The notes below the pieces were generated by a model, which saw only the letters and a program-made list of their open reading frames with translations, was not told the DNA's origin and ran no database searches. Positions 53,694-63,002 of a stretch of 64,000 nt of DNA are shown piece after piece. Origin of the DNA: Cuneatibacter sp. NSJ-177 (GTDB lineage Bacteria > Bacillota > Clostridia > Lachnospirales > Lachnospiraceae); NCBI RefSeq assembly GCF_022867805.1, contig NZ_JALIFO010000006.1:682001-746000 (forward strand), in the 5' to 3' direction. Position 1 is the first letter of the stretch. Every line of letters begins with the position of its first letter. Position numbers and translations under genes: made by a program.

Positions 53694-53761
53694 GACGCAT
53701 TTGCGGCGCGGGCTTTCGCAGAGTGAAATTCATTTTTATATTGATTAAGGAGGCAACTGAA

Positions 53762-54934
53762 ATGAAAGAAATGGAATTGAAGTATGGCTGTAATCCAAAT
53801 CAGAAACCGGCGCGCATCTACCAAAAGGACGGCGAGCTGCCGATCACGATTCTGAACGGCCGGCCGGGCTACATCAATCTGATGGATGCCTTTAACAGCT
53901 GGCAGTTGGTGCGGGAACTGAAAGAAGCGACTGGACTTCCCGCCGCTGCATCCTTTAAGCATGTCAGTCCTGCCGGAGCCGCCGTGGCGGTGCCGCTTGA
54001 TGAAACTCTGCAGAAGATTTATTTTGTGGAGGGCGTCCCCCTGACTCCGATGGCTACCGCTTATATCCGCGCCAGAGGGGCAGACCGGATGTCGTCCTAT
54101 GGAGATTTTGCGGCTTTGTCGGATGAGTGCGATGCTCAAACTGCCGCATACCTGGCAAGAGAGGTTTCGGATGGCGTCATCGCTCCGTCCTATTCCGCCG
54201 AAGCGCTGGAAATCTTAAAAAAGAAGAGAAAAGGAAATTATCTGGTCATGACGATGGACCCGGATTATGTGCCGGCGGAAATTGAGACGAGAGAGATTTT
54301 TGGAATCACCTTGGAGCAGAAGAGAAATAGCATTAAACTGGATGCGGAAGTGTTGAAAAACATTCCGACGAAGAATAAAGAGATTCCGGAATCTGCGGCC
54401 CGTGATCTTTTGATTTCTCTGATTACCTTAAAATATACGCAATCCAACTCCGTCTGTTATGCCAAAGACGGCCAGGCAATCGGCATCGGCGCTGGACAGC
54501 AGTCCCGCGTTCACTGCACCCGTCTGGCCGGCAATAAGGCGGACGTATGGTTCCTTCGCCAGAATCCAAAGGTTCTGAACCTTCCGTTCCGTGAGGATAT
54601 CAGACGCCCGGACCGCGATAACACGATTGATGTCTATGTCTCGGATTTTTCTGAGGATGTGTTGAAGGATGGGGCATGGCAGCAGGTATTTACCGAGAAG
54701 CCGGAACCGTTAACCGCTGAGGAAAAGAAAGCTTGGCTGGCGCAGCTGTCCGGCGTGTCGCTGGGATCCGATGCGTTCTTCCCGTTTGGAGATAACATTG
54801 AGAGAGCTGCCCGCAGCGGCGTCCGTTATGTGGCCCAGGCTGGCGGATCCATCCGGGACGACAATGTGATCGAGGCCTGTGACAAATATAATATCGCAAT
54901 GGCCTTTACCGGCATTCGTCTGTTCCATCATTAA
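53762..54934 (+). CDS. AICAR formyltransferase (PurH transformylase domain only)
   Basis: 390 residues corresponding to the C-terminal formyltransferase domain of PurH: GCNPNQKPARIY, AAASFKHVSPAGAAVA, KYTQSNSVCYAKDGQAIGIG (Lys and the QTNS-like motif), AGQQSRVHCTRLA and DAFFPFGDNIERAA. The IMP cyclohydrolase domain is absent, so cyclisation must be done elsewhere. It converts AICAR to FAICAR with 10-formyl-tetrahydrofolate. ATG 53762 follows AAGGAGG. Controlled by the ZTP riboswitch upstream. Confidence 0.93.
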   Translation: MKEMELKYGCNPNQKPARIYQKDGELPITILNGRPGYINLMDAFNSWQLVRELKEATGLPAAASFKHVSPAGAAVAVPLDETLQKIYFVEGVPLTPMATAYIRARGADRMSSYGDFAALSDECDAQTAAYLAREVSDGVIAPSYSAEALEILKKKRKGNYLVMTMDPDYVPAEIETREIFGITLEQKRNSIKLDAEVLKNIPTKNKEIPESAARDLLISLITLKYTQSNSVCYAKDGQAIGIGAGQQSRVHCTRLAGNKADVWFLRQNPKVLNLPFREDIRRPDRDNTIDVYVSDFSEDVLKDGAWQQVFTEKPEPLTAEEKKAWLAQLSGVSLGSDAFFPFGDNIERAARSGVRYVAQAGGSIRDDNVIEACDKYNIAMAFTGIRLFHH

Positions 54935-54944
54935 AATGTAAGAT

Positions 54945-55040
54945 AAAACCGCTGCCAGAATGCGGATTGCCTGTGGCAAAAGGAAGGCTGACAAGAGTTT
55001 TCTTTTGTCTGGGGAACCTGATTTTTGCAGCGGTTTTTTC
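54945..55040 (+). terminator. Branched terminator after the purH-type gene
   Basis: AAAACCGCTGC (54945-54955) pairs with GCAGCGGTTTT (55027-55037) and a T-run follows; inner hairpins GCC/GGC and GACAA/TTGTC fill the 70-base loop. Confidence 0.65.
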
Positions 55041-55084
55041 ATCCTATAAGGAAGAAAGATTTTTGCAAATGCCGAGGATTAGTC

Positions 55085-55113
55085 TTGCTTTTCCGGAAAA
55101 AATGTTGTATAGT
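55085..55113 (+). promoter_or_regulatory. Promoter of topA
   Basis: TTGCTT (55085-55090), 17 bases, TATAGT (55108-55113). Confidence 0.6.
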
Positions 55114-55191
55114 GGTTTCGTTTCATGTCAAAAAGCCATAGGAAACTATTATAATATAGAAGAAAGTATACGGCAATAAGGAGTAAAGCGC

Positions 55192-57168
55192 GTGGCACAA
55201 AACTTAATCATTGTAGAGTCACCGGCAAAGGTGAAGACGATAAAAAAATTTCTGGGTTCCAGCTACGATGTGGAAGCTTCCGGCGGCCATGTCAGGGATT
55301 TGCCGAAGAGCCAGCTGGGCATCGATGTAGAAAATAACTATGAGCCGAAATATATTACCATTCGCGGAAAAGGCGATGTTCTGGCAAATCTGCGGAAAAA
55401 AGCCAAGAAGGCGGATAAAATCTATCTCGCAACTGACCCGGACCGCGAGGGGGAAGCGATTGCCTGGCATTTGCAGGAAGCTTTAAAGCTGGAAGAAAAA
55501 AATGTCCGCCGCATCAGCTTTAACGAGATCACAAAAAATGCGGTGAAAGCTTCGCTGAAAGCACCGCGGGCGCTGGATCTGAATCTGGTGGACGCGCAGC
55601 AGACCAGGCGGATGCTGGATCGTATGGTTGGCTACAGCATCAGTCCGCTGCTCTGGAAGAAAGTGAAACGAGGTCTGTCCGCCGGACGAGTTCAGTCCGC
55701 TTCACTTGCAATGGTCTGTGAGAGAGAAGAAGAGATCAATGCGTTTGTACCGGAAGAATATTGGACCTTGGATGCACTGCTTGCGATCAAAGGGGAAAAG
55801 CATCCGTTGACAGCTCGCTACAGTGGAAAACGGACCCTGGCATCGGAAGAGGACATCAAGGCTCTGATGGAAGAGGCAGGGCAGGAGGAATTTGTGATCT
55901 CCGAGATCAAAAAATCTTCCCGGAGCAAGAAATCCCCGCTTCCTTTTACGACCAGCACCCTGCAGCAGGAAGCTGCGAAGACCCTGAACTTTTCAACGCA
56001 AAAGACCATGCGGATCGCCCAGCAGCTCTATGAAGGCATTGACGTCAAAGGGAGCGGCACCATCGGAGTGATTACGTATCTGCGTACGGACTCCACCAGA
56101 ATCGCAGACGAGGCCGACGCAGCGGCGCGGGCGTATATTGAAGAGCATTACGGAAAAGAGTATGTGGCCGAGGGAGCCATCGCCGGGAAGCAAAAAGGCA
56201 AGATCCAGGACGCCCATGAAGCCATCCGTCCGACGGATATTTCCCGGACGCCGGCCAGTTTAAAGGATTCTTTAAGCCGGGAACAGTTCCGCCTGTATCA
56301 GTTGATCTGGCGCCGGTTTGCCGCGAGCCGTATGCAGGACGCGCGCTATGAGAATACGACGATTAAAATCAAAGCCGGAGAGCATCCTTTTTCGGCGTCC
56401 GCCAATATTCAGACGTTCGACGGCTTCCTTTCCGTTTATGACGGGGAGGAGGAGAAACTGGAGAAGCACAGTCTGGTGCAGAAGCTGACGAAGGAATCCG
56501 AGCTTTCGTTAAATGAATTTGATCCGAAGCAGCATTTCACGCAGCCGCCTGCTCATTTTACCGAGGCCAGTCTGGTCCGCGCGATGGAAGAATGCGGCAT
56601 CGGCCGGCCGAGTACCTATGCTCCGACGATCACGACGCTGCTGGCCCGGCGGTACATTACAAAGGAAAACAAAAACCTTTATGTGACGGAGCTGGGTGAA
56701 GTGGTGAACGGAATTATGAAACGTTCGTTTCCCAGTATTGTGGATGAAGGTTTTACGGCCCGCATGGAATCCCGTCTGGATCAGGTGGCGGAAGGGGACG
56801 AGAGCTGGCGAAATGTGGTTTCCGGTTTTTATCCGACACTGAAACACGATGTGGATGTAGCGGAAGTAGAGCTGGAGAAAATTAAGATCGCCGATGAGGA
56901 AACCGATGTCATCTGTGAGCACTGCGGCCGCAACATGGTGATTAAATACGGTCCCCATGGAAAGTTTCTGGCTTGTCCGGGATTTCCGGAGTGTAAAAAT
57001 ACCAAACCGTATCTGGAAAAGATCGGAGTTCCCTGCCCGAAGTGCGGAGCGGATCTGGTGATTCGGAAAACAAAGAAGGGACGCCGCTATTATGGGTGTG
57101 AGAAAAATCCGGAATGCGATTATATGACTTGGCAGAAACCTTCCACTGACAAATCAGACAAAAAATAG
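55192..57168 (+). CDS. topA: DNA topoisomerase I
   Basis: 658 residues. Toprim (IVESPAKVKTIKKFLG; LATDPDREGEAIAWHL), the active tyrosine in GVITYLRTDSTRIADEA, and at the C terminus two C4 zinc ribbons (CEHCGRNM to CPGFPEC; CPKCGADL to CEKNPEC). It relaxes negative supercoils. Starts with GTG after AAGGAG. Shorter than Bacillus TopA by about 30 residues because one zinc ribbon fewer is present. Confidence 0.96.
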   Translation: MAQNLIIVESPAKVKTIKKFLGSSYDVEASGGHVRDLPKSQLGIDVENNYEPKYITIRGKGDVLANLRKKAKKADKIYLATDPDREGEAIAWHLQEALKLEEKNVRRISFNEITKNAVKASLKAPRALDLNLVDAQQTRRMLDRMVGYSISPLLWKKVKRGLSAGRVQSASLAMVCEREEEINAFVPEEYWTLDALLAIKGEKHPLTARYSGKRTLASEEDIKALMEEAGQEEFVISEIKKSSRSKKSPLPFTTSTLQQEAAKTLNFSTQKTMRIAQQLYEGIDVKGSGTIGVITYLRTDSTRIADEADAAARAYIEEHYGKEYVAEGAIAGKQKGKIQDAHEAIRPTDISRTPASLKDSLSREQFRLYQLIWRRFAASRMQDARYENTTIKIKAGEHPFSASANIQTFDGFLSVYDGEEEKLEKHSLVQKLTKESELSLNEFDPKQHFTQPPAHFTEASLVRAMEECGIGRPSTYAPTITTLLARRYITKENKNLYVTELGEVVNGIMKRSFPSIVDEGFTARMESRLDQVAEGDESWRNVVSGFYPTLKHDVDVAEVELEKIKIADEETDVICEHCGRNMVIKYGPHGKFLACPGFPECKNTKPYLEKIGVPCPKCGADLVIRKTKKGRRYYGCEKNPECDYMTWQKPSTDKSDKK

Positions 57169-57214
57169 AAACGTATTCTAATTCTAAAGAAAATATTAAG
57201 TTGGCAAAAAACTC

Positions 57215-57243
57215 TTGCAAAAAATGAGCACATGGTGTAGGAT
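57215..57243 (+). promoter_or_regulatory. Predicted promoter of codY
   Basis: TTGCAA (57215-57220), 17 bases, TAGGAT (57238-57243). Confidence 0.55.
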
Positions 57244-57281
57244 GTATATGTATTGTTGAATATTTGGATAGGAGGCAGAAA

Positions 57282-58058
57282 ATGAGCGTACAACTACTCG
57301 ACAAAACGAGAAAAATCAACAAGCTGCTCCACAACAACACATCCAAAGTCTTCGTTTTTAATGATATCTGCCATGTACTGAGCGATGCACTGGAATCTAA
57401 TATCCTGGTCATCAGTAAAAAAGGCAAGATACTTGGCCTCGGCGAATATCTTACAGATGAAAATGATAAGACATGGAATGAGGTGCAGATCGGACAGTTT
57501 ATTGATGAACAGCTGAATGAACGGCTGCTGAACATTTTATCCACCAAGGAGAATGTTCATCTGGAAACCCTGGGCTTTGAGAACGAAGAAGCCAAGGAGT
57601 ACCATGTTATCGTAACCCCGATTGATATCGCAGGCGAGCGTCTGGGAACTCTGTTTATCTATAAGAAGAGCGCCCCGTACGAGATCGACGATATTATTCT
57701 GGCGGAGTACGGAAACGCTGTCGTTGGGCTGGAGATGTTACGTTCCCTGAATGAGGAGAGCGCGGAAGAGATCCGGAAGCTGCAGATCGTGAAGTCGGCG
57801 ATCAGCACGCTGTCGGCCAGTGAATTGGATGCAGTGCAGCACATCTTTGAGGAGATGAAAGGCAGCGAAGGAATTTTGGTTGCCAGCAAAGTGGCGGATC
57901 GTGTTGGAATCACCCGTTCGGTCATCGTGAACGCGCTGCGGAAGCTGGAGAGCGCCGGTGTTATCGAGTCCCGTTCTTCCGGTATGAAGGGCACGTACAT
58001 CAAGATTCAGAATGAACTGATTCTTGACGAACTGAATGCGTTGAAGGAGCAGAAATAA
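57282..58058 (+). CDS. codY: Global regulator CodY
   Basis: 258 residues: N-terminal GAF-like domain that binds branched-chain amino acids (about 1-155), linker helix, and winged helix (LVASKVADRVGITRSVIVNA with LRKLESAGVIESRSSGMKG). GTP motifs in this family are weak. It represses adaptive and sporulation genes when nutrients are rich. AGGAGG precedes the ATG. It follows topA in the usual Firmicutes order, though the intervening hslVU/xerC genes are absent. Confidence 0.96.
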   Translation: MSVQLLDKTRKINKLLHNNTSKVFVFNDICHVLSDALESNILVISKKGKILGLGEYLTDENDKTWNEVQIGQFIDEQLNERLLNILSTKENVHLETLGFENEEAKEYHVIVTPIDIAGERLGTLFIYKKSAPYEIDDIILAEYGNAVVGLEMLRSLNEESAEEIRKLQIVKSAISTLSASELDAVQHIFEEMKGSEGILVASKVADRVGITRSVIVNALRKLESAGVIESRSSGMKGTYIKIQNELILDELNALKEQK

Positions 58059-58068
58059 GTTGGTTTTG

Positions 58069-58113
58069 AAAAAAGGCTGCGCGGAGGAGTGATTTTCCGG
58101 GCGGCCTTTTTTC
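58069..58113 (+). terminator. Terminator of codY
   Basis: AAAAGGCTGC (58071-58080) pairs with GCGGCCTTTT (58101-58110, one G-T pair) followed by TT; loop about 20 bases. Confidence 0.8.
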
Positions 58114-58181
58114 GCTCCGCTAAGGAAGCATAGGGTATGTCCCTTAGGGAACGCAAATGCAAAGGAAGATGTCGCTGACGC
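58113..58181 (+). repeat. Dispersed intergenic repeat, copy B
   Basis: CGCTCCGCTAAGG (58113-58125) and AAAGGAAGATGTCGCTGACG (from 58161) as in copy A, here 35 bases apart. The insert contains CCTTAG complementary to CTAAGG, so the copy can fold. Confidence 0.75.
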
Positions 58182-58420
58182 TGCATAATTTTTATAAATA
58201 AGGCTTGCTAAATTTTCCTTTTTGTGCTATACTTTTCCGGTCTGAAAATAGTAAGCGGTGAAAATACCGCTGGATTTTTCATGTATTGCGCCAGAGTGCT
58301 CCTTATGGGGAGAGCCGGCGCAGGAAGCTCAAAAAATCACGTGTGTGGATCAGCCGGTCGGTGCCGAGAGGTCTCCGGAGACGGAAGCACACGGAAGAAA
58401 AACCAAATGGAGGAAAAGAC
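58182..58420 (+). promoter_or_regulatory. Leader of rpsB-tsf
   Basis: About 190-base untranslated leader. A likely -10 TATACT lies at about 58230-58235. AGCGGT-GAAA-ATACCGCT (about 58253-58270) is a clear hairpin, and further GC-rich pairing follows (GCCGGCGC, GGTCTCCGGAGAC). This could be an S2 autoregulatory leader; not matched to a known family. Confidence 0.5.
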
Positions 58421-59179
58421 ATGAGCGTAATTTCTATGAAGCAGCTGCTGGAAGCAGGCGTACACTTCGGACACCAGACCAGAAGATGGAACCCTAAGAT
58501 GGCTCCGTATATCTACACGGAGAGAAACGGGATCTATATCATTGATCTGCAGAAATCCGTGGGCAAGGTGGACGAGGCTTATAACGCCATCGTAAATCTG
58601 GTAAAAGAGGGCGGCACGATCCTGTTTGTCGGAACGAAGAAACAGGCGCAGGATGCGATTCAGTCTGAGGCTGACCGCTGCGGAATGTTCTATGTAAATC
58701 AAAGATGGTTAGGCGGTATGCTGACCAACTTTAAGACGATCCAGAGCCGGATTGCCCGTCTGAGAGCAATCGAGAAGATGGCCGAGGACGGTACCTTCGA
58801 CGTACTTCCGAAGAAAGAAGTCATTGCTCTGAAAAAAGAGTGGGATAAGCTGGAGAAGAACCTGGGCGGTATCAAAAATATGAAGAAGATGCCCGATGCG
58901 ATCTTCATCGTGGATCCGAAGAAAGAAAGAATCTGTGTGCAGGAAGCCCATGCTCTGGGAATCCCGCTGATCGGAATTGCCGATACAAACTGTGATCCGG
59001 AAGAACTGGACTATGTAATTCCGGGTAATGACGACGCGATCCGCGCTGTAAAGCTGATCGTCTCCAAGATGGCTGACGCTGTGATTGAAGGCAGCCAGGG
59101 TGAGCAGATGGAAGACGGCGAACTGGAAGCAGTGAGCGAAGAGTTTGTAGCAGAAGAAACCGAAGCGGAGGAGAATTAA
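58421..59179 (+). CDS. rpsB: 30S ribosomal protein S2
   Basis: 252 residues with the S2 signatures [50 protein letters not shown] and [20 protein letters not shown]-type sequence; acidic tail. ATG 58421 follows GGAGG and begins in the usual [18 protein letters not shown] form; a longer frame from 58286 runs through the structured leader. Cotranscribed with tsf. Confidence 0.97.
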   Translation: MSVISMKQLLEAGVHFGHQTRRWNPKMAPYIYTERNGIYIIDLQKSVGKVDEAYNAIVNLVKEGGTILFVGTKKQAQDAIQSEADRCGMFYVNQRWLGGMLTNFKTIQSRIARLRAIEKMAEDGTFDVLPKKEVIALKKEWDKLEKNLGGIKNMKKMPDAIFIVDPKKERICVQEAHALGIPLIGIADTNCDPEELDYVIPGNDDAIRAVKLIVSKMADAVIEGSQGEQMEDGELEAVSEEFVAEETEAEEN

Positions 59180-59181
59180 TT

Positions 59182-60108
59182 ATGGCAACAGTTACGGCTG
59201 CAATGGTAAAACAGTTACGGGAAATGACCGGAGCCGGTATGATGGACTGTAAAAAGGCTCTGAGCAATACCGATGGCGATATGGACAAGGCGGTAGAGTT
59301 CCTGAGAGAAAAGGGACTGGCTGCTGCTGCAAAGAAGGCAGGAAGAATCGCTGCCGAAGGTCTGGTAAAGGCGCTGGTGGAGAATGATAAGAAGGCTGTC
59401 GTTGTTGAAGTGAACAGCGAGACTGATTTCGTGGCGAAAAATGTGGATTTCCAGAATTATGTCGGCGAGGTTGCCGCTCAAGCGCTGGAGACGAAAGCAC
59501 AGACCATCGAAGAATTTATGGCAGAGCCTTGGGCTCTGGAGCCTTCCAAGACGGTAGAGCAGGAACTTTCTTCCAAGATCTCTGTGATCGGCGAAAAGCT
59601 GAGCATTCGCCGGTTTGAGAAGATGGAGATCGAGAATGGCTGCATCGTGTCCTATATTCACGGCGGCGGCCGCATCGGCGTTCTGGTCGAGGCGGAGACC
59701 GATGTGGTAAACGAGGCAGTTAAGGAAGCCCTGAAGAACGTTGCGATGCAGATTGCGGCTCTGAAGCCCCAGTATGTAAGCCGCGACGAGATCTCCGACG
59801 AGTTCATCGAGAAAGAAAGAGAAATCCTGAAGACCCAGGCGAAGAACGAGATGCCCGACAAGCCGGACAACATCATCGACAAGATGATCATCGGACGTCT
59901 GAACAAAGAGCTGAAAGAGTTCTGTCTGCTGGATCAGCAGTATGTAAAAGATGGTGATCTGACTGTCGGCAAGTACCTGCAGCAGGTTTCCAAGGAAGTC
60001 GGCGGGGCGGTTACGGTAAAGAAGTTTGTCCGTTTTGAGACCGGCGAAGGCATGCAGAAAAAGGAAGAGAATTTTGCAGAAGAAGTGGCAAAGCAGATCG
60101 GACAGTAA
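59182..60108 (+). CDS. tsf: Elongation factor Ts
   Basis: 308 residues. UBA-like N terminus (VKQLREMTGAGMMDCKKALS), the EF-Tu contact motif (TDFVAKNVDFQNYV) and the core repeats (GRIGVLVEAETDVVNEA). It recycles EF-Tu-GDP. GGAGGAG precedes the ATG, two bases after rpsB. Confidence 0.97.
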   Translation: MATVTAAMVKQLREMTGAGMMDCKKALSNTDGDMDKAVEFLREKGLAAAAKKAGRIAAEGLVKALVENDKKAVVVEVNSETDFVAKNVDFQNYVGEVAAQALETKAQTIEEFMAEPWALEPSKTVEQELSSKISVIGEKLSIRRFEKMEIENGCIVSYIHGGGRIGVLVEAETDVVNEAVKEALKNVAMQIAALKPQYVSRDEISDEFIEKEREILKTQAKNEMPDKPDNIIDKMIIGRLNKELKEFCLLDQQYVKDGDLTVGKYLQQVSKEVGGAVTVKKFVRFETGEGMQKKEENFAEEVAKQIGQ

Positions 60109-60138
60109 AAAGTTTTCTGTGTGAAAGATTAGAAATTG

Positions 60139-60184
60139 TATCCCTGCAAATGGCGCAGACGTGCCGTTTGCAGGGATTTTGATT
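60139..60184 (+). terminator. Terminator of rpsB-tsf
   Basis: TCCCTGCAAATGGC (60141-60154) pairs with GCCGTTTGCAGGGA (60163-60176, one mismatch), then TTTT. Confidence 0.9.
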
Positions 60185-60311
60185 TCTTGATAAAATTCAA
60201 GCATGGATTCAAAGCAAATGGCTTGCATTCTGTTTCGAATAATGGTAAGCTAAAACAAAACGAAAAAGGACTGCCGGATCGTCCGATGAGGCGAAAGAAA
60301 AGAGACCGAAT

Positions 60312-60665
60312 ATGAATGATCAAGCGATACAGAGATTAAAAGATTGTGGTGTGGATGTAGATGGGACGGTTCGCCGTCTGATGAATAAAGTGGATTTATA
60401 CGAGCGGCTGCTGCGGCGTTTTCCGGAAGATCAGAGCTATGATCAGTTGAAGAACGCATTGGAGGAAGGCCGTGTCGAGGACGCGTTTCATGCTGCCCAT
60501 ACGCTGAAAGGAGTGTCGGGCAATCTGGGCTTAAACCGGCTGATGGAGGCGGACAGCATTCTGGTTGAACTGCTGAGGAAGGGCGTGTCCGATGGAGCGG
60601 ACGAGGCGATGGAAGCGGTGAGCGGCGCCTACCAAGAGACGGTGGAGGCCATTCGGGAGCTGTAG
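60312..60665 (+). CDS. Stand-alone HPt phosphotransfer protein
   Basis: 117 residues forming one four-helix HPt domain with phosphoacceptor His63 (AFHAAHTLKGVSGNLGL). It would pass phosphate between receivers of a phosphorelay. No kinase or receiver lies beside it, so the partner is unknown. The ribosome binding site is weak (AAAGAG). Followed by its own terminator. Confidence 0.88.
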   Translation: MNDQAIQRLKDCGVDVDGTVRRLMNKVDLYERLLRRFPEDQSYDQLKNALEEGRVEDAFHAAHTLKGVSGNLGLNRLMEADSILVELLRKGVSDGADEAMEAVSGAYQETVEAIREL

Positions 60666-60693
60666 GCTTGCCGGCGGAACGAAAGAATGAAAA

Positions 60694-60742
60694 GAAAAAG
60701 ACGGGGTCTTCTCATCATGAAGAAAGACGCCGTCTTTTTCTT
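60694..60742 (+). terminator. Terminator between the HPt and NSS genes
   Basis: AAAAGACGGGGTCTT pairs with AAGA...CGCCGTCTTTTT (interrupted stem), followed by a T-run; A-rich left flank lets it serve the minus-strand NSS gene too. Confidence 0.75.
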
Positions 60743-60746
60743 TGTT

Positions 60747-62147
60747 TTAGCTGAGAGCCAGGCCGAATACCATTCCTCCGATCAGGATGGTTAAGATGGC
60801 CAGAGGCGCGATAAATTTCACCAGAACGCTCCAGATTTTCTTCAATTTGAAGGTATACGTGCCGTCTCGTTCTACCTCGGCGATGCCTTTCTTAGTGGTC
60901 CACACCCAGCCGACAAAAATACAGAAGGTCAGTGAGCCCAGAGGTGTCAGCAGACGGTCGGTCAAAAACTCCAGGAAGTCGCCGAAGGCCGGGAAGGTAA
61001 CACCGTTGGCAAAATCAAACCAGATGCCTTTGATGGAGGCGTACAGCTGTGACAGAGTATAAAAGATACCGATGATGAATGTTAGAACGCCGATGATTGC
61101 CGTAGCCTTTTTGCGGGACATCTTCTTTTCTTCCGTAACATAAGCCACCGTGCCTTCCATGATAGAAATGGCCGAGGTCAGAGCTGCGAAGAAGAGAAGA
61201 AGATAGAACATGCAACCGAAGATGGGGCCGCCCGGCATCTTTTCAAATACGCCGGCCAGAGAGACAAAGGCGAAGCCGCCGCCCATGCCAGGTTCCACTC
61301 CTGTGGCAAAGACAGCAGGGATGATCATGAATCCTGCCATCAGGGCTACAATGGTGTCCAACGTACAGATCAGCCCGACATTTTTCACCAGGTTTTCTTC
61401 CTTTTTTAGATAGGAACCATATGTCACCATAATTCCCATTCCTAGGGACAGAGAGAAGAACGCTTGTCCTAGAGCCATCAAAACGGTATTAAAATTTAAC
61501 TTGGAAAAGTCAGGTGTCAGGAGGTAATGCAGGCCTTCTGCAGCGCCGGGCAGCGTCACTGACCGGATGGTCAGGATGATCAGAAGGACAAATAAGCTGG
61601 GCATCAGAATTTTGTTGATTTTTTCAATCCCAACTTCCACTCCCTTGGTAATGACAAAGATGACCAGCCCCATAAAAATCAAAGGACAGATGATGGCGCC
61701 GAGCCAGGGAAATCCGTTTTGGCCCAGCATCTCATAAAAGAAGAGCTTGGGGTCCGCGAAAATTCTTCCTGGACATACGATGTAGCTGACGATATAATAG
61801 ATCACCCAGCCGCCGACCTGCGAATAGTAGCCGAAAATCAAAAAGCCGGTAAAAACGCCGAGCCCGCCGACCCAGGAAAATTTTTTGTTCAGTTGGCGGA
61901 AGGCGCCGACTGCATTTTTCTGTGTGTTACGGCCGATGACGAACTCTGCCAGCATCGCGGTGGTTCCAATCACTGCGACGATGATGATGTAGATGATAAT
62001 AAAACTTGCGCCGCCTCCATTGTAGGCTTTGCCTGGGAATTTCCAGATATTGCCAAGACCCACGGCGGAACCGGCGGCTGCCAGGATAAAGCCGAGACTA
62101 CTGGCCCATTGGGCCCGGTGTTTTCCATCACCTGGTGTTTGTGACAT
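60747..62147 (-). CDS. Sodium:neurotransmitter symporter (NSS/SNF) family transporter
   Basis: 466 residues with twelve predicted membrane helices of the LeuT fold. The first helix carries the sodium/substrate-binding stretch (AAAGSAVGLGNIWKFPGKAY, then NGGGASF). Bacterial members import amino acids such as leucine, tryptophan or tyrosine with sodium. AAAGGGGGA precedes the ATG. Substrate not assignable. Confidence 0.93.
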   Translation of the reverse strand: MSQTPGDGKHRAQWASSLGFILAAAGSAVGLGNIWKFPGKAYNGGGASFIIIYIIIVAVIGTTAMLAEFVIGRNTQKNAVGAFRQLNKKFSWVGGLGVFTGFLIFGYYSQVGGWVIYYIVSYIVCPGRIFADPKLFFYEMLGQNGFPWLGAIICPLIFMGLVIFVITKGVEVGIEKINKILMPSLFVLLIILTIRSVTLPGAAEGLHYLLTPDFSKLNFNTVLMALGQAFFSLSLGMGIMVTYGSYLKKEENLVKNVGLICTLDTIVALMAGFMIIPAVFATGVEPGMGGGFAFVSLAGVFEKMPGGPIFGCMFYLLLFFAALTSAISIMEGTVAYVTEEKKMSRKKATAIIGVLTFIIGIFYTLSQLYASIKGIWFDFANGVTFPAFGDFLEFLTDRLLTPLGSLTFCIFVGWVWTTKKGIAEVERDGTYTFKLKKIWSVLVKFIAPLAILTILIGGMVFGLALS

Positions 62148-62328
62148 AGTGTATCCCCCTTTTTCTCAATATGAATAATATATGGTTTTTAATTTATCAC
62201 GTCACAGGGAAAAAGTCAAGGAAAAAAGGCGGCAGAGGCCGAAAACGGTGCAAATTCGTCGGATATTGCCTGGTCGGAAAACAAGGGGATAAATTGTTAA
62301 TAAATAGGCGCATGAAATGAATCCTCCG

Positions 62329-62357
62329 TTGATTTTTTTTATGATCCATGCTATGAT
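62329..62357 (+). promoter_or_regulatory. Promoter of ruvAB
   Basis: TTGATT (62329-62334), 17 bases, TATGAT (62352-62357), 27 bases before the ruvA start. No LexA box is evident. Confidence 0.6.
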
Positions 62358-62384
62358 AAGACCCAGAATGTAAAGGAGAACGTT

Positions 62385-62993
62385 ATGATTTCCTATATAA
62401 AAGGGGAATTGTCTGAGATCGCGGCAGACGGAATTGTCGTTGAGACCGGGGGGATTGGCTATGAGATCAAGGTCCCTGGCTCTGCGTTGCCGGCCCTGCC
62501 ATCTCTGGGCAGTCAGGTGAAAATATATACCTATTTACAGGTCCGGGAGGACGGGCTTGGCCTGTTTGGTTTTTTAAGCAGGGATGACCTGGAAGTTTTC
62601 CGCCTCCTGCTGACGGTGAACGGAATCGGCCCGAAGGGAGCTCTGGGCGTGCTGTCCGTTCTCTCGCCGGACGATCTGCGCTTTGCCGTGCTCAGCGATG
62701 ATATTAAAACCATTTCCCGCGCGCCGGGTTTGGGGAAAAAGACGGCGCAAAAGGTTATTCTGGAATTAAAGGATAAATTTAGTCTGGAAGATGCTTTCGA
62801 GAAAAGAATGGTCCATGAGGAGGCCATGCCGGGAACAGCTGTTGATGCGAAGGGCGAAGCGGTACAGGCATTGACGGCTTTGGGTTATTCTTCCTCGGAA
62901 GCGCTCCAGGCTGTCCGGAGCCTGCCGGATACGGAAGGTTTAGGCGTGGAGGAAATTTTGAAGCAGGCGCTCAAACGGATGGCGATGCTGTAA
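62385..62993 (+). CDS. ruvA: Holliday junction branch migration protein RuvA
   Basis: 202 residues: OB-fold domain (MISYIKGELSEIAADGIVVE), two helix-hairpin-helix motifs (LLTVNGIGPKGALGVLS; RAPGLGKKTAQKVILELKDK) and the C-terminal RuvB-binding helices (ALTALGYSSSEALQAV). AAAGGAG precedes the ATG. Forms an operon with ruvB, nine bases downstream. Confidence 0.96.
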   Translation: MISYIKGELSEIAADGIVVETGGIGYEIKVPGSALPALPSLGSQVKIYTYLQVREDGLGLFGFLSRDDLEVFRLLLTVNGIGPKGALGVLSVLSPDDLRFAVLSDDIKTISRAPGLGKKTAQKVILELKDKFSLEDAFEKRMVHEEAMPGTAVDAKGEAVQALTALGYSSSEALQAVRSLPDTEGLGVEEILKQALKRMAML

Positions 62994-63002
62994 AGGAGAA
63001 GT

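Noticed and set aside
57176-57195. CodY autoregulatory box
   Set aside because: The AT-rich partial palindrome before codY mismatches the 15-base consensus at too many places.
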